Assembly (NCBI RefSeq): GCF_000612805.1 | Contig: NZ_HG964408.1 | Span: 1-64,000 of the forward strand | DNA length: 64,000 bases | From: Bacillus ndiopicus | Lineage (GTDB): Bacteria > Bacillota > Bacilli > Bacillales_A > Planococcaceae | Direction: 5' to 3' | In this document: positions 1 through 9,375 of the stretch, in pieces | Position numbering within the stretch: position 1 is the first letter of the stretch | Layout of the letters: each line of letters begins with the position of its first letter | Position numbers and translations under genes: made by a program | The notes under the pieces: model-generated | What the model was told of the DNA's origin: nothing | The model's input: only the letters and a program-made list of their open reading frames with translations | Databases searched by the model: none

Positions 1-175
1 TCATGGAAAAGCGCAGATAACTCGAGAAATCCGCAGATAAATCATGAAAAAGCGCAGATAACTCAAGAAATCCGCAGATAAGTCATGAAAAAGCGCAGAT
101 AACCCAAGAAATCCGCAGATAACTTGAGAAATCCACAGATAACCCATGAAAAAGCACAAATAACCCGAGAAAATG
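1..175. repeat. Degenerate tandem repeat array (about 20/21-bp units, 41-bp higher-order unit)
   Basis: Roughly eight or nine units built on the core CGCAGATAA follow one another. Two alternating spacer forms, one with TCATGAAAAA and one with CTCAAGAAAT, make a 41-bp higher-order period. Units diverge towards position 175. The period is not a multiple of three and the unit reads through without a conserved frame, so it is not a protein repeat. A related array lies at 24086-24215. The left edge is cut by the window. Function unknown. Confidence 0.8.
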
Positions 176-194
176 TAGCTGCTCCCACAGCCGT

Positions 195-281
195 CTTAGA
201 TTTTGAAGAGAGACCTGCACGACGCAGGGCAGCTAGCTTGAAAAAAATCTGGACTAGAGTTAGGCAAGGCGCAATTGATTG
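195..281 (+). repeat. Dispersed hairpin element, short copy (right-hand module)
   Basis: This copy has the module seen at 9452-9764 and elsewhere: AGATTTTGAAGAG, a small hairpin CCTGC-ACGAC-GCAGG, then AAAAAAATCTGG and the end motif TTAGGCAAGGCGCAATTGAT. AGATTTT and AAAATCT can pair as an outer stem. It lies about 140 bp upstream of rluB in the same orientation. Nothing else recognisable lies between it and the rluB ribosome site. Confidence 0.7.
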
Positions 282-422
282 TGTGACAAATTTGTCACGT
301 CTAATTGTGAAATGGAGCTATTTTTCTTTAATAATGAGGCGAAATGTGACATAATTTTCAACAGGTTCAAGCGTAAAGTGCGGTTTTCGAGTGAACGAAC
401 AGTCAATCAATGAGGTGATCTT

Positions 423-1157
423 ATGGAACGATTACAAAAAGTCATTGCTTATGCAGGCGTAGCATCACGCCGTAAAGCGGAGCAGCTAATTGTAGAGGGT
501 AAAGTAAAAGTAAACGGTAAAGTTGTCAAGGAGCTTGGTACGAAAGTATCTAATTCCGATACAATCGAGGTAGAAGGTGTAAAGCTAGAGAAGGAAGACA
601 AAGTATATTTCCTTTTATACAAACCAAAGGGCTATATTTCTGCGGTAACAGATGATAAAGGACGTAAAACGGTAACGGATATTTTTAAAAAGCATGTACA
701 TCAGCGTATTTTCCCAGTTGGTCGCTTGGATTACGATACAACAGGTTTACTGCTGTTAACTAACGATGGGGAATTTTCTTATTCGTTAACACACCCTAAA
801 TTTAAAATTGATAAAACCTATGTTGCGCGTGTGAAAGGTGTACCAACAATCGAAGGTTTAAAAAAGCTACAGCGCGGTATCAAATTGGAAGACGGTAAGA
901 CAGCGCCAGCAAAAGTAAGTATGACATCATTTGATGAGCAGGCAGGCAAGGCGATCTGTGAAATCACAATTCATGAAGGAAAAAACCGTCAAGTGCGTAG
1001 AATGTTTGAGGCAATTGGTACGCCAGTTGTAAAGCTTAAGCGAGAGCGCTTTGCATTTTTAGATTTAACAGGTTTAAGTCCTGGCGAATATCGTGAGCTA
1101 ACTAAACATGAAGTAAAGTTGCTTCGCGTTTTGGCAGAAACAGGAAAGATTGACTAA
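423..1157 (+). CDS. rluB: 23S rRNA pseudouridine synthase, RluB type
   Basis: 244 aa. An S4 RNA-binding domain covers residues 1-60. The RsuA/RluB-type pseudouridine synthase domain follows, with the catalytic motif GRLDYDTTG and the nucleophile Asp at D103. The KNRQVRRM segment near residue 190 is typical of the family. By family knowledge it isomerises a uridine in the 23S peptidyl-transferase region (position 2605 in E. coli numbering); the exact target is inferred. The ATG has a GAGGTG ribosome site (412-417). It precedes resA, as ypuL precedes resA in B. subtilis. Confidence 0.93.
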   Translation: MERLQKVIAYAGVASRRKAEQLIVEGKVKVNGKVVKELGTKVSNSDTIEVEGVKLEKEDKVYFLLYKPKGYISAVTDDKGRKTVTDIFKKHVHQRIFPVGRLDYDTTGLLLLTNDGEFSYSLTHPKFKIDKTYVARVKGVPTIEGLKKLQRGIKLEDGKTAPAKVSMTSFDEQAGKAICEITIHEGKNRQVRRMFEAIGTPVVKLKRERFAFLDLTGLSPGEYRELTKHEVKLLRVLAETGKID

Positions 1158-1374
1158 TTAGATTTTTAAAATCTACGAGAAGCTTTTAGATAAACAATTT
1201 GGCAAGAGTCCCATTATCTATTAAATGTGCATTTATTTTGTCACTTATAGAGGAAGGGGCTTTTACTAAGTTAGGCTAAACGTTCATAATTCATTCAAAA
1301 GTACTTAATAATAAAAAATTGTTATTTGTTATAATAATAAGCGGAATATGCTGTGTGAGGAGGATTTTACGCAA

Positions 1375-1911
1375 ATGGAAAAAAAGAAAAAACGGTCAAT
1401 TGTGCGTGGGATTATTTTAGGCGTATTGCTCGCTGCAATTGTTTATACAGTCTATACTACAGCGACAAAGGATAAAATAAAAATATTACAAGAAGGCTCT
1501 CAAGCACCAGATTTCGAGCTTGTTGATTTAAATGGTGAAACACATCGTTTATCAGATTATAAAGGAAAAGGTGTATTTTTAAACTTCTGGGGTACTTGGT
1601 GTCCACCGTGTGAGCGTGAAATGCCTGCTATGGATCGTCAGTACAAAGTATTTAAAGATCAAGGTGTTGAAATGTTGGCAGTGAACATTGCCCAATCAGA
1701 TTTTGAAGTGCAAAGTTTTATTTCAAATTTAGGTGTAGACTTCCCAGTTGTTATTGATAAAACGAGAAGTGTTCAAAAAGCGTATAATGTTGGTGCGGCA
1801 TTACCAGCGACGGTTTTAGTTACACCTGAAGGCAAAGTGAAAAAAATTATTACCGGTGAAATGACTGAAGCAGATATCGCTGGATTTTTGGAGTCGATTA
1901 AACCGGAATAG
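1375..1911 (+). CDS. resA: Thiol-disulfide oxidoreductase ResA
   Basis: 178 aa from the ATG at 1375. I chose this start because GAGGAGG (1357-1363) is correctly spaced for it; an in-frame ATG at 1348 lies upstream of that site. One N-terminal membrane anchor (residues about 11-29) exports a thioredoxin-like domain. The redox motif is WCPPC (C76, C79). By family knowledge ResA keeps the CXXCH cysteines of apocytochrome c reduced on the outer face of the membrane, before ResB/ResC attach heme. First gene of the resABC cluster; resB follows after 8 bp. Confidence 0.95.
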   Translation: MEKKKKRSIVRGIILGVLLAAIVYTVYTTATKDKIKILQEGSQAPDFELVDLNGETHRLSDYKGKGVFLNFWGTWCPPCEREMPAMDRQYKVFKDQGVEMLAVNIAQSDFEVQSFISNLGVDFPVVIDKTRSVQKAYNVGAALPATVLVTPEGKVKKIITGEMTEADIAGFLESIKPE

Positions 1912-1919
1912 GAGTTTGA

Positions 1920-3578
1920 ATGATGGAAAAAATCATTTGTACATGTAAGCATGTAAACCCTGTGGGTACAAAGCTTTGTGAAAAATGTGGACGCCCGTTA
2001 ACGACAGAAGAACAAGAAAAATCAGTAGTTGATATGCGTTATGATGGAATTGCAATACGTTCTAAAACACATAATAAATCAATTGTAGATAAAATTTGGA
2101 ATTTCTTCTCGAGTGTTAAAGTAGGTATTGCTTTAATTATTATTACGCTTATTGCGGCTTCTATTGGAACAATTTTTCCACAGGAGTTTTATGTCAACGT
2201 TGCAACAGAAGCTGAAAAAGCAGCATATTATAAAGATATATATGGAACAATAGGATCTCTTTATTATAATTTAGGATTATCCGATTTATATTCATCATGG
2301 TGGTTCCAAATAATTGTTGGAATGCTTGGTGTATCAATTATTGTAGCCAGTATTGACCGTGGTATACCGTTACATCGTTCATTAAAAAATCAACGAGTAA
2401 AGCGTCATGCAAGCTTTATGAAGCGTCAGCGCGTTATTACAGAAGGTCAGCCGTCTGAGCAAGCTGATAAAACACTTGATTTAATTGAACAACAAATGAA
2501 ACAGTTAAAATACAAGGTCCGCCGTGAAGATAATGCATTATTCGCAGAAAAAGGGCGTTTTGCACGTTACGGCCCGTATATTAATCACCTTGGTTTAATT
2601 ATTTTTTTAGGTGCAGTTATGCTGCGTTTAGTACCAGGTTTTTATGTTGATGAATCAATGTGGCTACGTGAAGGTGAAACACGTGCTATCGATGGAATGG
2701 ATGGATATTTTTTACACAATGATAAATTTATTCTAGAAACATACGACAATGATCCACAAGGTGAGCAATTGCGCCAAGGTGTCAATGTAGTTGCGAAAAA
2801 CTATCAAACGAATGTTACGCTTTATAAGCAAAAAGAAGGTGCAATCGCTGGACAAACTTCTGATTTGGAGGAAGTAAAATCGTACGAAATTCGTGTCAAT
2901 CATCCATTGAAGCATGAGGATTATTCAATTTTCCAAATGGATTATCGCTTAAATGAGCTAAAAGTTATGCATTTCGATTTGCAAAATAAAGCGAGCGAAA
3001 AATCATTAGGAGCAATAAGCATCGATTTAACAGATCCAGAAAAGGAATATATAATCGATGATCAAACAAAAGTAGAACTGGCTTTATATTTACCAGATTT
3101 CTCAGGTTTTAAAGATGGTGTGCCACAAACAGCGTCGCCATTCCCAAACAACCCGGCATTTATTTTCCGCATGTTTACACCAGAAACACCAGAGGGGGAA
3201 ACAAGCTTCGTATCGATTGGTCAACCAGCAATGGAGCCTTTAGGAAACAACCAATACAAAATGAAATTTGCTAGTGTGGAAACACGCAATATGTCAGGCT
3301 TAACGATTCGTAAAGATAAAACGATTCCAATTTTATTTGTGGGTGGCATTATCTTTATGTTAGGTGTTGTTATTGGCTCGTATTGGAATCACCGTCGTTT
3401 ATGGGTTGAGCAGCTAGAGGATGGAACAATCCGCCTTGCTGCCCATACAAATAAAAACTGGTTCGGTATGAAAAAGGATTTAAATGCTTTAACAACTCAT
3501 GCTCATTTACCACAATATGTGGACCAAGTAGAGGAAGAGCAGGAACAAAAGGAAAAGGAAGGTGACAATACCTTATGA
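1920..3578 (+). CDS. resB: Cytochrome c biogenesis protein ResB
   Basis: 552 aa. An N-terminal zinc-ribbon-like cysteine set (C7, C9, C20, C23) precedes a membrane segment near residues 70-90, further segments near 127-145 and 222-238, and a large outer domain. A last membrane segment lies near 475-495 and a charged tail (EEEQEQKEKE) ends the protein. ResB works with ResC in system II cytochrome c maturation, carrying heme across the membrane to apocytochrome c. ATG codons at 1920 and 1923 are both possible starts. It overlaps resC by 4 bp, indicating translational coupling. Confidence 0.93.
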   Translation: MMEKIICTCKHVNPVGTKLCEKCGRPLTTEEQEKSVVDMRYDGIAIRSKTHNKSIVDKIWNFFSSVKVGIALIIITLIAASIGTIFPQEFYVNVATEAEKAAYYKDIYGTIGSLYYNLGLSDLYSSWWFQIIVGMLGVSIIVASIDRGIPLHRSLKNQRVKRHASFMKRQRVITEGQPSEQADKTLDLIEQQMKQLKYKVRREDNALFAEKGRFARYGPYINHLGLIIFLGAVMLRLVPGFYVDESMWLREGETRAIDGMDGYFLHNDKFILETYDNDPQGEQLRQGVNVVAKNYQTNVTLYKQKEGAIAGQTSDLEEVKSYEIRVNHPLKHEDYSIFQMDYRLNELKVMHFDLQNKASEKSLGAISIDLTDPEKEYIIDDQTKVELALYLPDFSGFKDGVPQTASPFPNNPAFIFRMFTPETPEGETSFVSIGQPAMEPLGNNQYKMKFASVETRNMSGLTIRKDKTIPILFVGGIIFMLGVVIGSYWNHRRLWVEQLEDGTIRLAAHTNKNWFGMKKDLNALTTHAHLPQYVDQVEEEQEQKEKEGDNTL

Positions 3579-4807
3579 GTTTACTTCAATTAAGTGGCTA
3601 TTTATTATTTACAGCCTTTGTTTGTTACTTAATTGCGCTTGTATTATTTGGTGGTGCTATTAAACCAGCAAAAGTAACAAATGCGCCAGCCTCAGCTGAG
3701 AAATGGGGCAAGCTAGCGATTACGGTAACAATTATTGGTTTTATCGCCAATATCGGTTACTTTATTACACGTTGGATACATACAGGACATGCACCTGTAA
3801 GTAATATGTTCGAATTTACAACTGCATTTGGTATGTTTATAATCGGAGCGTTTATTGTTAGTTATTTCATGTACCGTGTACCAGCGCTTGGCATTGTCGC
3901 GTTGCCAATTGCTATTTTAATTATCGGCTATGCAGCTATGTTCCCAAGAGAGATTAGCCCATTAGTTCCTTCGTTAAAAAGTCACTGGCTAGCAATTCAC
4001 GTTATAACGGCTGCTATGGGGCAAGCTGTATTGGCCATTAGTGCTGTAGCTGGCTTAATTTATTTATTAAAGCATGTGAACTTGAAGAAAGACTCAATGG
4101 AGCGATTCTTCTTAGAAGCTGTTATGTTTTCTTTAGTTCTTGTAGTAGGCTTCATTGTGTCTTCCATTACATTTAATGCAATGGGCTATAGCGCAACGTA
4201 TCAATACACAAATAAAGAAGGTAAAACAGGCGTTATTGAATATCATAATCCTGCATTATTCGGGATGAACGAATATGTAGAAGTAAAGCTAGTTGATGCA
4301 GAGAAAAAAAAATATGAGCCTGTTGTGGAAGCAGAACAATCATTCCAACCATTAGCAGAGATGCCGCCGATTGTTAATGCTAAAAAATTAACGACAGTCG
4401 TTTACTCTATCCTATTTGGTACAGTTATCTACTTGCTAATCCGCTTAATTGGTCGCCGTTCAATTTCTGCGATAGCACAGCCATTTGTACAAAGAGTCAA
4501 TTCATCATTAGCTGATGAAATCGGCTATCGAGCAGTACTAATTGGTTTCCCAATTTTCACACTGGGAGCGCTAATTTTCGCGATGATTTGGGCGCACGAA
4601 GCATGGAGCCGTTTCTGGGGCTGGGACCCGAAAGAAGTATGGGCACTGATCACATGGTTATTCTATGCAGCATTTTTACATTTACGCCTATCAAAAGGTT
4701 GGGAAGGTAAAAAATCAGCTTGGCTCGCTTTAATTGGTTTTGCAATTATTGTGTTTAACTTAGTTGTAGTTAACTTAATTATTGCTGGTTTACATTCGTA
4801 TGCGTAA
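3575..4807 (+). CDS. resC: Cytochrome c biogenesis protein ResC (CcsA family)
   Basis: 410 aa polytopic membrane protein with about eight hydrophobic segments. The tryptophan-rich heme-binding WWD-type motif WGWDPKEVWA starts at residue 348. Conserved histidines (for example H141 and H366) fit the CcsA/CcmC heme-handling family. With ResB it forms the system II heme lyase that attaches heme to CXXCH apocytochromes. The start overlaps the end of resB (ATGA-type), and a strong terminator follows at 4834-4880, so resABC forms a unit separate from resDE. Confidence 0.95.
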   Translation: MSLLQLSGYLLFTAFVCYLIALVLFGGAIKPAKVTNAPASAEKWGKLAITVTIIGFIANIGYFITRWIHTGHAPVSNMFEFTTAFGMFIIGAFIVSYFMYRVPALGIVALPIAILIIGYAAMFPREISPLVPSLKSHWLAIHVITAAMGQAVLAISAVAGLIYLLKHVNLKKDSMERFFLEAVMFSLVLVVGFIVSSITFNAMGYSATYQYTNKEGKTGVIEYHNPALFGMNEYVEVKLVDAEKKKYEPVVEAEQSFQPLAEMPPIVNAKKLTTVVYSILFGTVIYLLIRLIGRRSISAIAQPFVQRVNSSLADEIGYRAVLIGFPIFTLGALIFAMIWAHEAWSRFWGWDPKEVWALITWLFYAAFLHLRLSKGWEGKKSAWLALIGFAIIVFNLVVVNLIIAGLHSYA

Positions 4808-4833
4808 TTTGACGAAATAATGAAGAGCTGAGA

Positions 4834-4880
4834 TTGTCCGAAAAGCAGGCTGGTATGCCACTTTTCGGACAATTTTTTTT
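4834..4880 (+). terminator. Rho-independent terminator after resC
   Basis: TTGTCCGAAAAG (4834-4845) pairs perfectly with CTTTTCGGACAA (4861-4872), followed by eight T. It separates resABC from resDE. A TACAAT box at 4953-4958 may be the -10 of a separate resD promoter. Confidence 0.9.
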
Positions 4881-4992
4881 GCACAAATAATAATCATATG
4901 ATTGAAGTTGCAAGAATATGCAAGTTCACTTTTCAATTTGATGTCGAAACGGTACAATAGAAGATGTAGAAAGTAGGAAAGGGGATACACCA

Positions 4993-5709
4993 GTGTCTGA
5001 AAATATTTCTGTATTAGTAGTAGATGATGAAGATCGTATTCGCCGTCTATTAAAAATGTATTTAGAGCGTGAAGGATATACTGTGGATGAGGCTGAAAAT
5101 GGAGAAGAGGCGGTTGCAAAGGCGTTTGAACATGATTACCATTGCATCCTTTTAGATATAATGATGCCTGAAAAAGATGGTCTACAAGTTTGCGAAGAAA
5201 TTCGTGAAAAGAAAACAACGCCAATTATTTTACTGACAGCAAAAGGCGAGGAAGCAAACCGTGTACAAGGTTTTGAGCTTGGCGCAGATGATTATATCGT
5301 GAAACCATTTAGTCCACGTGAAGTGGTACTGCGTTTAAAAGCAATTTTACGACGTTCTGCGGCATTTGCACCTGTTTCAAATAGCTCTACATCTAAAGAT
5401 TTAGTCGTGTTCCCACATTTAACTATTGACCATGATGCGCATCGTGTTACTGCGGATGGTGTAGAAGTAAATTTAACGCCAAAGGAATATGAACTTCTTT
5501 ATTTTCTAGCAAAATCACCTGATAAAGTATTTGACCGTGAGCAATTATTGAAGGAAGTATGGCATTACGACTTCTTCGGTGATTTACGTACTGTAGATAC
5601 GCATGTAAAGCGTCTACGTGAAAAGTTAAATCGCGTGTCGGAAAGTGCGGCAAAAATGATTGTAACTGTTTGGGGCGTAGGCTACAAATTTGAGGTTGTG
5701 AATGAATAG
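4993..5709 (+). CDS. resD: Response regulator ResD
   Basis: 238 aa from a GTG start preceded by AGGAAAGGGG. Receiver domain at residues 1-120 with acidic pocket D11/D12, phospho-acceptor D55 (ILLDIMMPE) and the conserved Lys in VKPFSP. An OmpR/PhoB winged-helix DNA-binding domain occupies about 135-235. By family knowledge ResD, phosphorylated by ResE, activates respiration genes under oxygen limitation, usually including resA and ctaA. It overlaps resE by 8 bp and carries the expected partner downstream. Confidence 0.95.
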   Translation: MSENISVLVVDDEDRIRRLLKMYLEREGYTVDEAENGEEAVAKAFEHDYHCILLDIMMPEKDGLQVCEEIREKKTTPIILLTAKGEEANRVQGFELGADDYIVKPFSPREVVLRLKAILRRSAAFAPVSNSSTSKDLVVFPHLTIDHDAHRVTADGVEVNLTPKEYELLYFLAKSPDKVFDREQLLKEVWHYDFFGDLRTVDTHVKRLREKLNRVSESAAKMIVTVWGVGYKFEVVNE

Positions 5710-7474
5710 AATATGGAATAGTATTGTCGGGAAGCTATGGGGAACCATATTGCTTCTCGTTTCCTTTGTATTATTTATTTTCACGGTGTTTATGCTAGAG
5801 TTTCTAGAAAATTATCATAGTACTCAAGCAGAAAAGACATTGCGTCAAACAGCGTCAACTATTGCGAATATTGTTGATGGTAATTTAACGGATAATTCAC
5901 CCTATGAAATTATTCGCAACGTGTTACATGAGGAGACTAATGCACTTATTGTAGAAAACCCTGATGGCGCTGTTTATGCTATTCAAGAAGGAATTAATAA
6001 AGAAAGTATACAAAAGCGAATTTTGGAAAATAAAGAGTTTGAAAATATTTATGCAAGTAATCAACCAATTTTGCAGGAAATGATTTTACCATCGCAAAAA
6101 GATCAGGATAAGATGGAAACATATGTTGTACTGGCATTCCCTTTAAAGAGTGATGCAGCTTTACATGGTGCAGTATTTATTTATCAAAACCCTGATGCAA
6201 TGCATGAAACAAGTAAGGAAACGACAAAAATAGTCTTTATTTCAGCATTTATTGCCTTTGTGCTAACAACGTTCTTTGCCTTTTTCTTATCAAGTCGTAT
6301 TACATATCCGCTAAGAAAAATGCGTGAATATGCATTTGAAATTGCAAAAGGGCGTTTTGATTCGCAAGTGCCAACAACACAAAATGACGAAATCGGACAG
6401 TTAGCTGTTGCTTTCAACCAAATGGGGCGTCAGCTGAAGCACCATCTTGAAGTCATTAACCAAGAAAAGGAACAGCTATCTAGCATTTTAACATCGATGA
6501 CAGATGCAGTTATTACGTTCAATCGTGATCGGACGATTTTAGTAAGCAATCCACCTGCTGAACGACTCTTACAAAAATGGTTTGTTGCAAAAGGAGCACA
6601 AAGCACAAAGCCGATTCCTCCTGAAATTTATCATATGTTAGATCATGTACTAGATTTTGAGGATAAAATTGAAGAGGAAATTGAAATGGAAGGCTCCTAT
6701 TACAGTATTACGATTAGTCCACTCTATAGTGGAGAGTTAGTGCGTGGTGCGGTGGCGGTAATTCGTGACCAAACGGAGCAACACCGCTTAGAGAAGCTAC
6801 GTTCAGATTTTATTGCTAATGTTTCACATGAATTGCGCACACCAATTGCGATGCTACAAGGCTATTCTGAAGCTATTTTAGATGGTGTAGTTGTAGATGA
6901 AGATGAGCGCAATGAAATGATTAAAATTATTTATGATGAGTCACAGCGTATGGGACGACTAGTGACGGATTTACTTGATTTAGCACGTATGGAATCAGGT
7001 CATATGCGATTATATAAAAATCTCGTTCCAATTATACCTGTACTCGAACGCATGACACAAAAATTTGCGCAAGTAGCAAAGGAAAAGCATGTAGACTTAC
7101 GCTTCGTTTCAAATATCGAGGATGACGTAATGATTAACATTGATGAAGATCGCATTGAGCAAGTTTTAACGAACTTAGTCGACAATGCACTACGTCATAC
7201 ACCTGTTGAGGGTGCTGTAACGGTATCCGCGACGTATGAAAAATCCTATGTGAAAATTGAAGTGCGAGATACAGGGATTGGTATTCCAAAGGATGACTTA
7301 CCATATGTTTTTGAGCGCTTTTACAAAGCAGATAAAGCGCGTACACGCTCAAAAGGTGGCACAGGCTTAGGCTTGGCCATTGCGCGTAATATCGTTGAGG
7401 CTCATAATGGAAATATTGCCGTAACAAGTGTCGAAAAAGAAGGAACTGCATTTACTTTTTATTTACCATTGTAA
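5702..7474 (+). CDS. resE: Sensor histidine kinase ResE
   Basis: 590 aa. Membrane segments at about 13-31 and 177-197 flank an extracellular sensor region of some 145 residues. A HAMP domain follows (about 198-250), then a PAS-like domain (about 258-365). The HisKA dimerisation domain has phospho-accepting H376 in VSHELRTP, and the ATPase domain has the N, G1 (DTGIGIP) and G2 (GGTGLGLAI) boxes. It phosphorylates ResD; in B. subtilis the signal is oxygen limitation and nitric oxide. The start lies inside the resD 3' end; a terminator follows at 7481-7520. Confidence 0.95.
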   Translation: MNRIWNSIVGKLWGTILLLVSFVLFIFTVFMLEFLENYHSTQAEKTLRQTASTIANIVDGNLTDNSPYEIIRNVLHEETNALIVENPDGAVYAIQEGINKESIQKRILENKEFENIYASNQPILQEMILPSQKDQDKMETYVVLAFPLKSDAALHGAVFIYQNPDAMHETSKETTKIVFISAFIAFVLTTFFAFFLSSRITYPLRKMREYAFEIAKGRFDSQVPTTQNDEIGQLAVAFNQMGRQLKHHLEVINQEKEQLSSILTSMTDAVITFNRDRTILVSNPPAERLLQKWFVAKGAQSTKPIPPEIYHMLDHVLDFEDKIEEEIEMEGSYYSITISPLYSGELVRGAVAVIRDQTEQHRLEKLRSDFIANVSHELRTPIAMLQGYSEAILDGVVVDEDERNEMIKIIYDESQRMGRLVTDLLDLARMESGHMRLYKNLVPIIPVLERMTQKFAQVAKEKHVDLRFVSNIEDDVMINIDEDRIEQVLTNLVDNALRHTPVEGAVTVSATYEKSYVKIEVRDTGIGIPKDDLPYVFERFYKADKARTRSKGGTGLGLAIARNIVEAHNGNIAVTSVEKEGTAFTFYLPL

Positions 7475-7480
7475 TAGAAT

Positions 7481-7520
7481 AAAGGGTGTGGGAAAATCGG
7501 TTTTCCCACACCCTTTATTT
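7481..7520 (+). terminator. Terminator after resE
   Basis: AAAGGGTGTGGGAAAA pairs with TTTTCCCACACCCTTT, then a T-rich tail. It closes the resDE unit before sigX. Confidence 0.9.
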
Positions 7521-7561
7521 ATTTCGATTAAAAAATATGTAAAGATTCCCAATGAATAAAA

Positions 7562-7587
7562 TGAAACTTTTTTACTGTATGTACGAC
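7562..7587 (+). promoter_or_regulatory. Putative SigX-type ECF promoter (autoregulatory)
   Basis: TGAAAC (7562-7567), a 16-bp spacer, then CGAC (7584-7587), directly upstream of the sigX ribosome site. B. subtilis SigX promoters have -35 TGTAAC and -10 CGAC with about 17 bp between, so the match is good. That SigX drives its own operon is established for B. subtilis and inferred here. Confidence 0.65.
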
Positions 7588-7615
7588 TAATTTTATGAGG
7601 ATGGAGGTGGAATGG

Positions 7616-8143
7616 ATGAAAGAATCCATTTTCCATCGATTATATGATGAATATCACCAAGATGTATTCCAATTCCTAATCTATTTAGTGAAAAACAGAT
7701 CTGTTGCAGAGGATCTTTCACAGGAAGTATATATTCGTGTACTAAGAGCGTATGACAAATTTGAAGGAAAAAGCTCAGAAAAAACATGGCTATTTTCCAT
7801 TGCTAAAAACGTAGCAATCGATTATTTCCGTAAAAATAATGTGCGTGAACGGCATACATTTGATGCGTTTGAATGGGAAAGCGAGCAGCTTATTTCTTCT
7901 GCCCAAACACCAGAGCAATTTATAGAAATGAGCGAGGATATGCGCCAGCTATTAGAGGCATTGGAGCTATGTACGGGCGACCAAAAAATGGTTATCGTTA
8001 TGCGCTATTTTCAAGATTTGTCGATTGGAGAAGCAGCTGAAATTTTAGGCTGGACGGAGAGCAAAGTCAAGACGACGCAGCATCGTGCAATTAAAACATT
8101 GCGGGGTATTTTAGAGCAAAATGGAAAGGAGGTAAATTCGTAA
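7616..8143 (+). CDS. sigX: ECF RNA polymerase sigma factor, SigX-like
   Basis: 175 aa from the ATG at 7616, chosen because GGAGG at 7603-7607 is 8 bp upstream; other in-frame ATGs at 7595 and 7601 lie before or within that site. Region 2 (about residues 8-75) reads the -10 element, with the typical VEDLSQEVYIRVL and WLFSIAKNVAIDYFR stretches. Region 4 (about 115-165) is a helix-turn-helix with LSIGEAAEILGWTESKVKT. It follows resE and precedes an rsiX-like gene, as in B. subtilis, where SigX controls cell-envelope charge and lipid genes. Confidence 0.88.
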   Translation: MKESIFHRLYDEYHQDVFQFLIYLVKNRSVAEDLSQEVYIRVLRAYDKFEGKSSEKTWLFSIAKNVAIDYFRKNNVRERHTFDAFEWESEQLISSAQTPEQFIEMSEDMRQLLEALELCTGDQKMVIVMRYFQDLSIGEAAEILGWTESKVKTTQHRAIKTLRGILEQNGKEVNS

Positions 8144-9363
8144 TGAATACGAAATGGGATGAAGAAAATATCGAGAAGCTATTGATGCAGGCACCAAAAA
8201 TCCAAGACCACCGTTCCAAAGAGGAAGTTTTTGCAAAACTCCAAGCTGCAGGTGCTTTTGAAGAACCACAGCCAGTTATTCAACGTAAGCGTCGTTCATA
8301 TAAGCGAATTACAAGCTTTGTGGCAGCAGCTGCAATTACATGCGCAATTGGGATACCAATGTTTTTAACGATGAATGGGGAAGAGGCTGAAAAGGTTAGC
8401 AATGTAGCAATACAAAATATGGACGATAAAGCTAATGAAAATGCTAATGATAGTGCCAATGACAGTGCTAGTTATAGTGCTAAAACTAATGAAGAGGCGG
8501 CAGTAACTCCTTTTTCCACACCAAATGATACAGCAGCAGCACGTGCTATGGCACCGATTGATTCTACCGCTATTTATGAAGATACGGTAGGTGAGGGAGA
8601 AGTATTTACAGTCAGCCTAGCAGGCGATAATGATGTAAGTATTCCATCCGCAATTGTTATCCCAAAAGAAAAGCTTGTTGAGGATTTTGGTAAGGAGAAG
8701 CCTTCACAAGTTGAAATGTATAATTTATACGCACCAAAGCTTAACGAAGAGGAATTTGGATTTGAAGACTATCATCCCTTAGAAGGGCAAATTACTGAAA
8801 ACGGACAGGAGCTTGTGATTGCGCTAGAACATCCAGAAAATTATCCAACTAAGAAAAATTTAAAAGCATTAAAAGAAACATTCCCGCAATATGGGGAAGT
8901 CCTTTTAGAGCAGGATGCTAATACTAGCGAAACAGCAGATAAAGCAGAGCTTGCGGCAATACCATTAAACCAAAACTACAGCTACTATTTATTTACACAA
9001 CAAGATAAAAAATATTATGTACAGCAACCAGATGTAACATATGAAAGTGTAGATGAGGCAATTTTAGGCATGGTAGGGCATAGCACGGAGCAGTATGAGT
9101 CAGCTATTATTGAAGGTATTAGCTTTACTGTAACTGTCGCTGATAATGTGCATGTTAAGTTTAATGAAACATTGGATTTAGAAGCATTAGACTATGTGAG
9201 AGCAAAACAAATGCTAGAAGCAATTATGCTAACAGCTGCAGAATTCCAGCAACAAGTTGTTTTTGAAAATATTAAGCAAGCAACATGGGATCACTATGAT
9301 TTTACAAACCCGATGCCAATACCTGTAGCACCAAATGAATTACCAATTGAAATGTTACAGTGA
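8143..9363 (+). CDS. rsiX: Anti-sigma factor, RsiX-like
   Basis: 406 aa. A cytoplasmic N-terminus (residues 1-50) resembles RsiX of B. subtilis, including a QDHRSKEE segment. A single membrane segment covers about 57-76. A low-complexity Asn/Asp/Ser/Ala linker (about 88-112) and a large extracellular domain follow. By family knowledge it holds SigX at the membrane until an envelope signal arrives. The start codon shares one base with the sigX stop, so the two proteins are translationally coupled. A terminator follows. Confidence 0.85.
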   Translation: MNTKWDEENIEKLLMQAPKIQDHRSKEEVFAKLQAAGAFEEPQPVIQRKRRSYKRITSFVAAAAITCAIGIPMFLTMNGEEAEKVSNVAIQNMDDKANENANDSANDSASYSAKTNEEAAVTPFSTPNDTAAARAMAPIDSTAIYEDTVGEGEVFTVSLAGDNDVSIPSAIVIPKEKLVEDFGKEKPSQVEMYNLYAPKLNEEEFGFEDYHPLEGQITENGQELVIALEHPENYPTKKNLKALKETFPQYGEVLLEQDANTSETADKAELAAIPLNQNYSYYLFTQQDKKYYVQQPDVTYESVDEAILGMVGHSTEQYESAIIEGISFTVTVADNVHVKFNETLDLEALDYVRAKQMLEAIMLTAAEFQQQVVFENIKQATWDHYDFTNPMPIPVAPNELPIEMLQ

Positions 9364-9375
9364 AGCGATTTATCG

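Noticed and set aside
1..175. Possible CRISPR array
   Set aside because: Units are contiguous and degenerate with no unique spacers, and no cas gene is present.
124..354. A 76-codon plus-strand frame running through the tandem array
   Set aside because: Its first third is translated repeat units and the rest is the dispersed element; no ribosome site, and the repeat period breaks the frame.
1348..1374. Upstream ATG for resA
   Set aside because: It precedes the GAGGAGG site; the ATG at 1375 has the right spacing and starts a normal membrane anchor.
4790..5224. 144-codon minus-strand frame over the resC terminator and resD
   Set aside because: Crosses a strong terminator and lies antisense to the conserved resD receiver domain.
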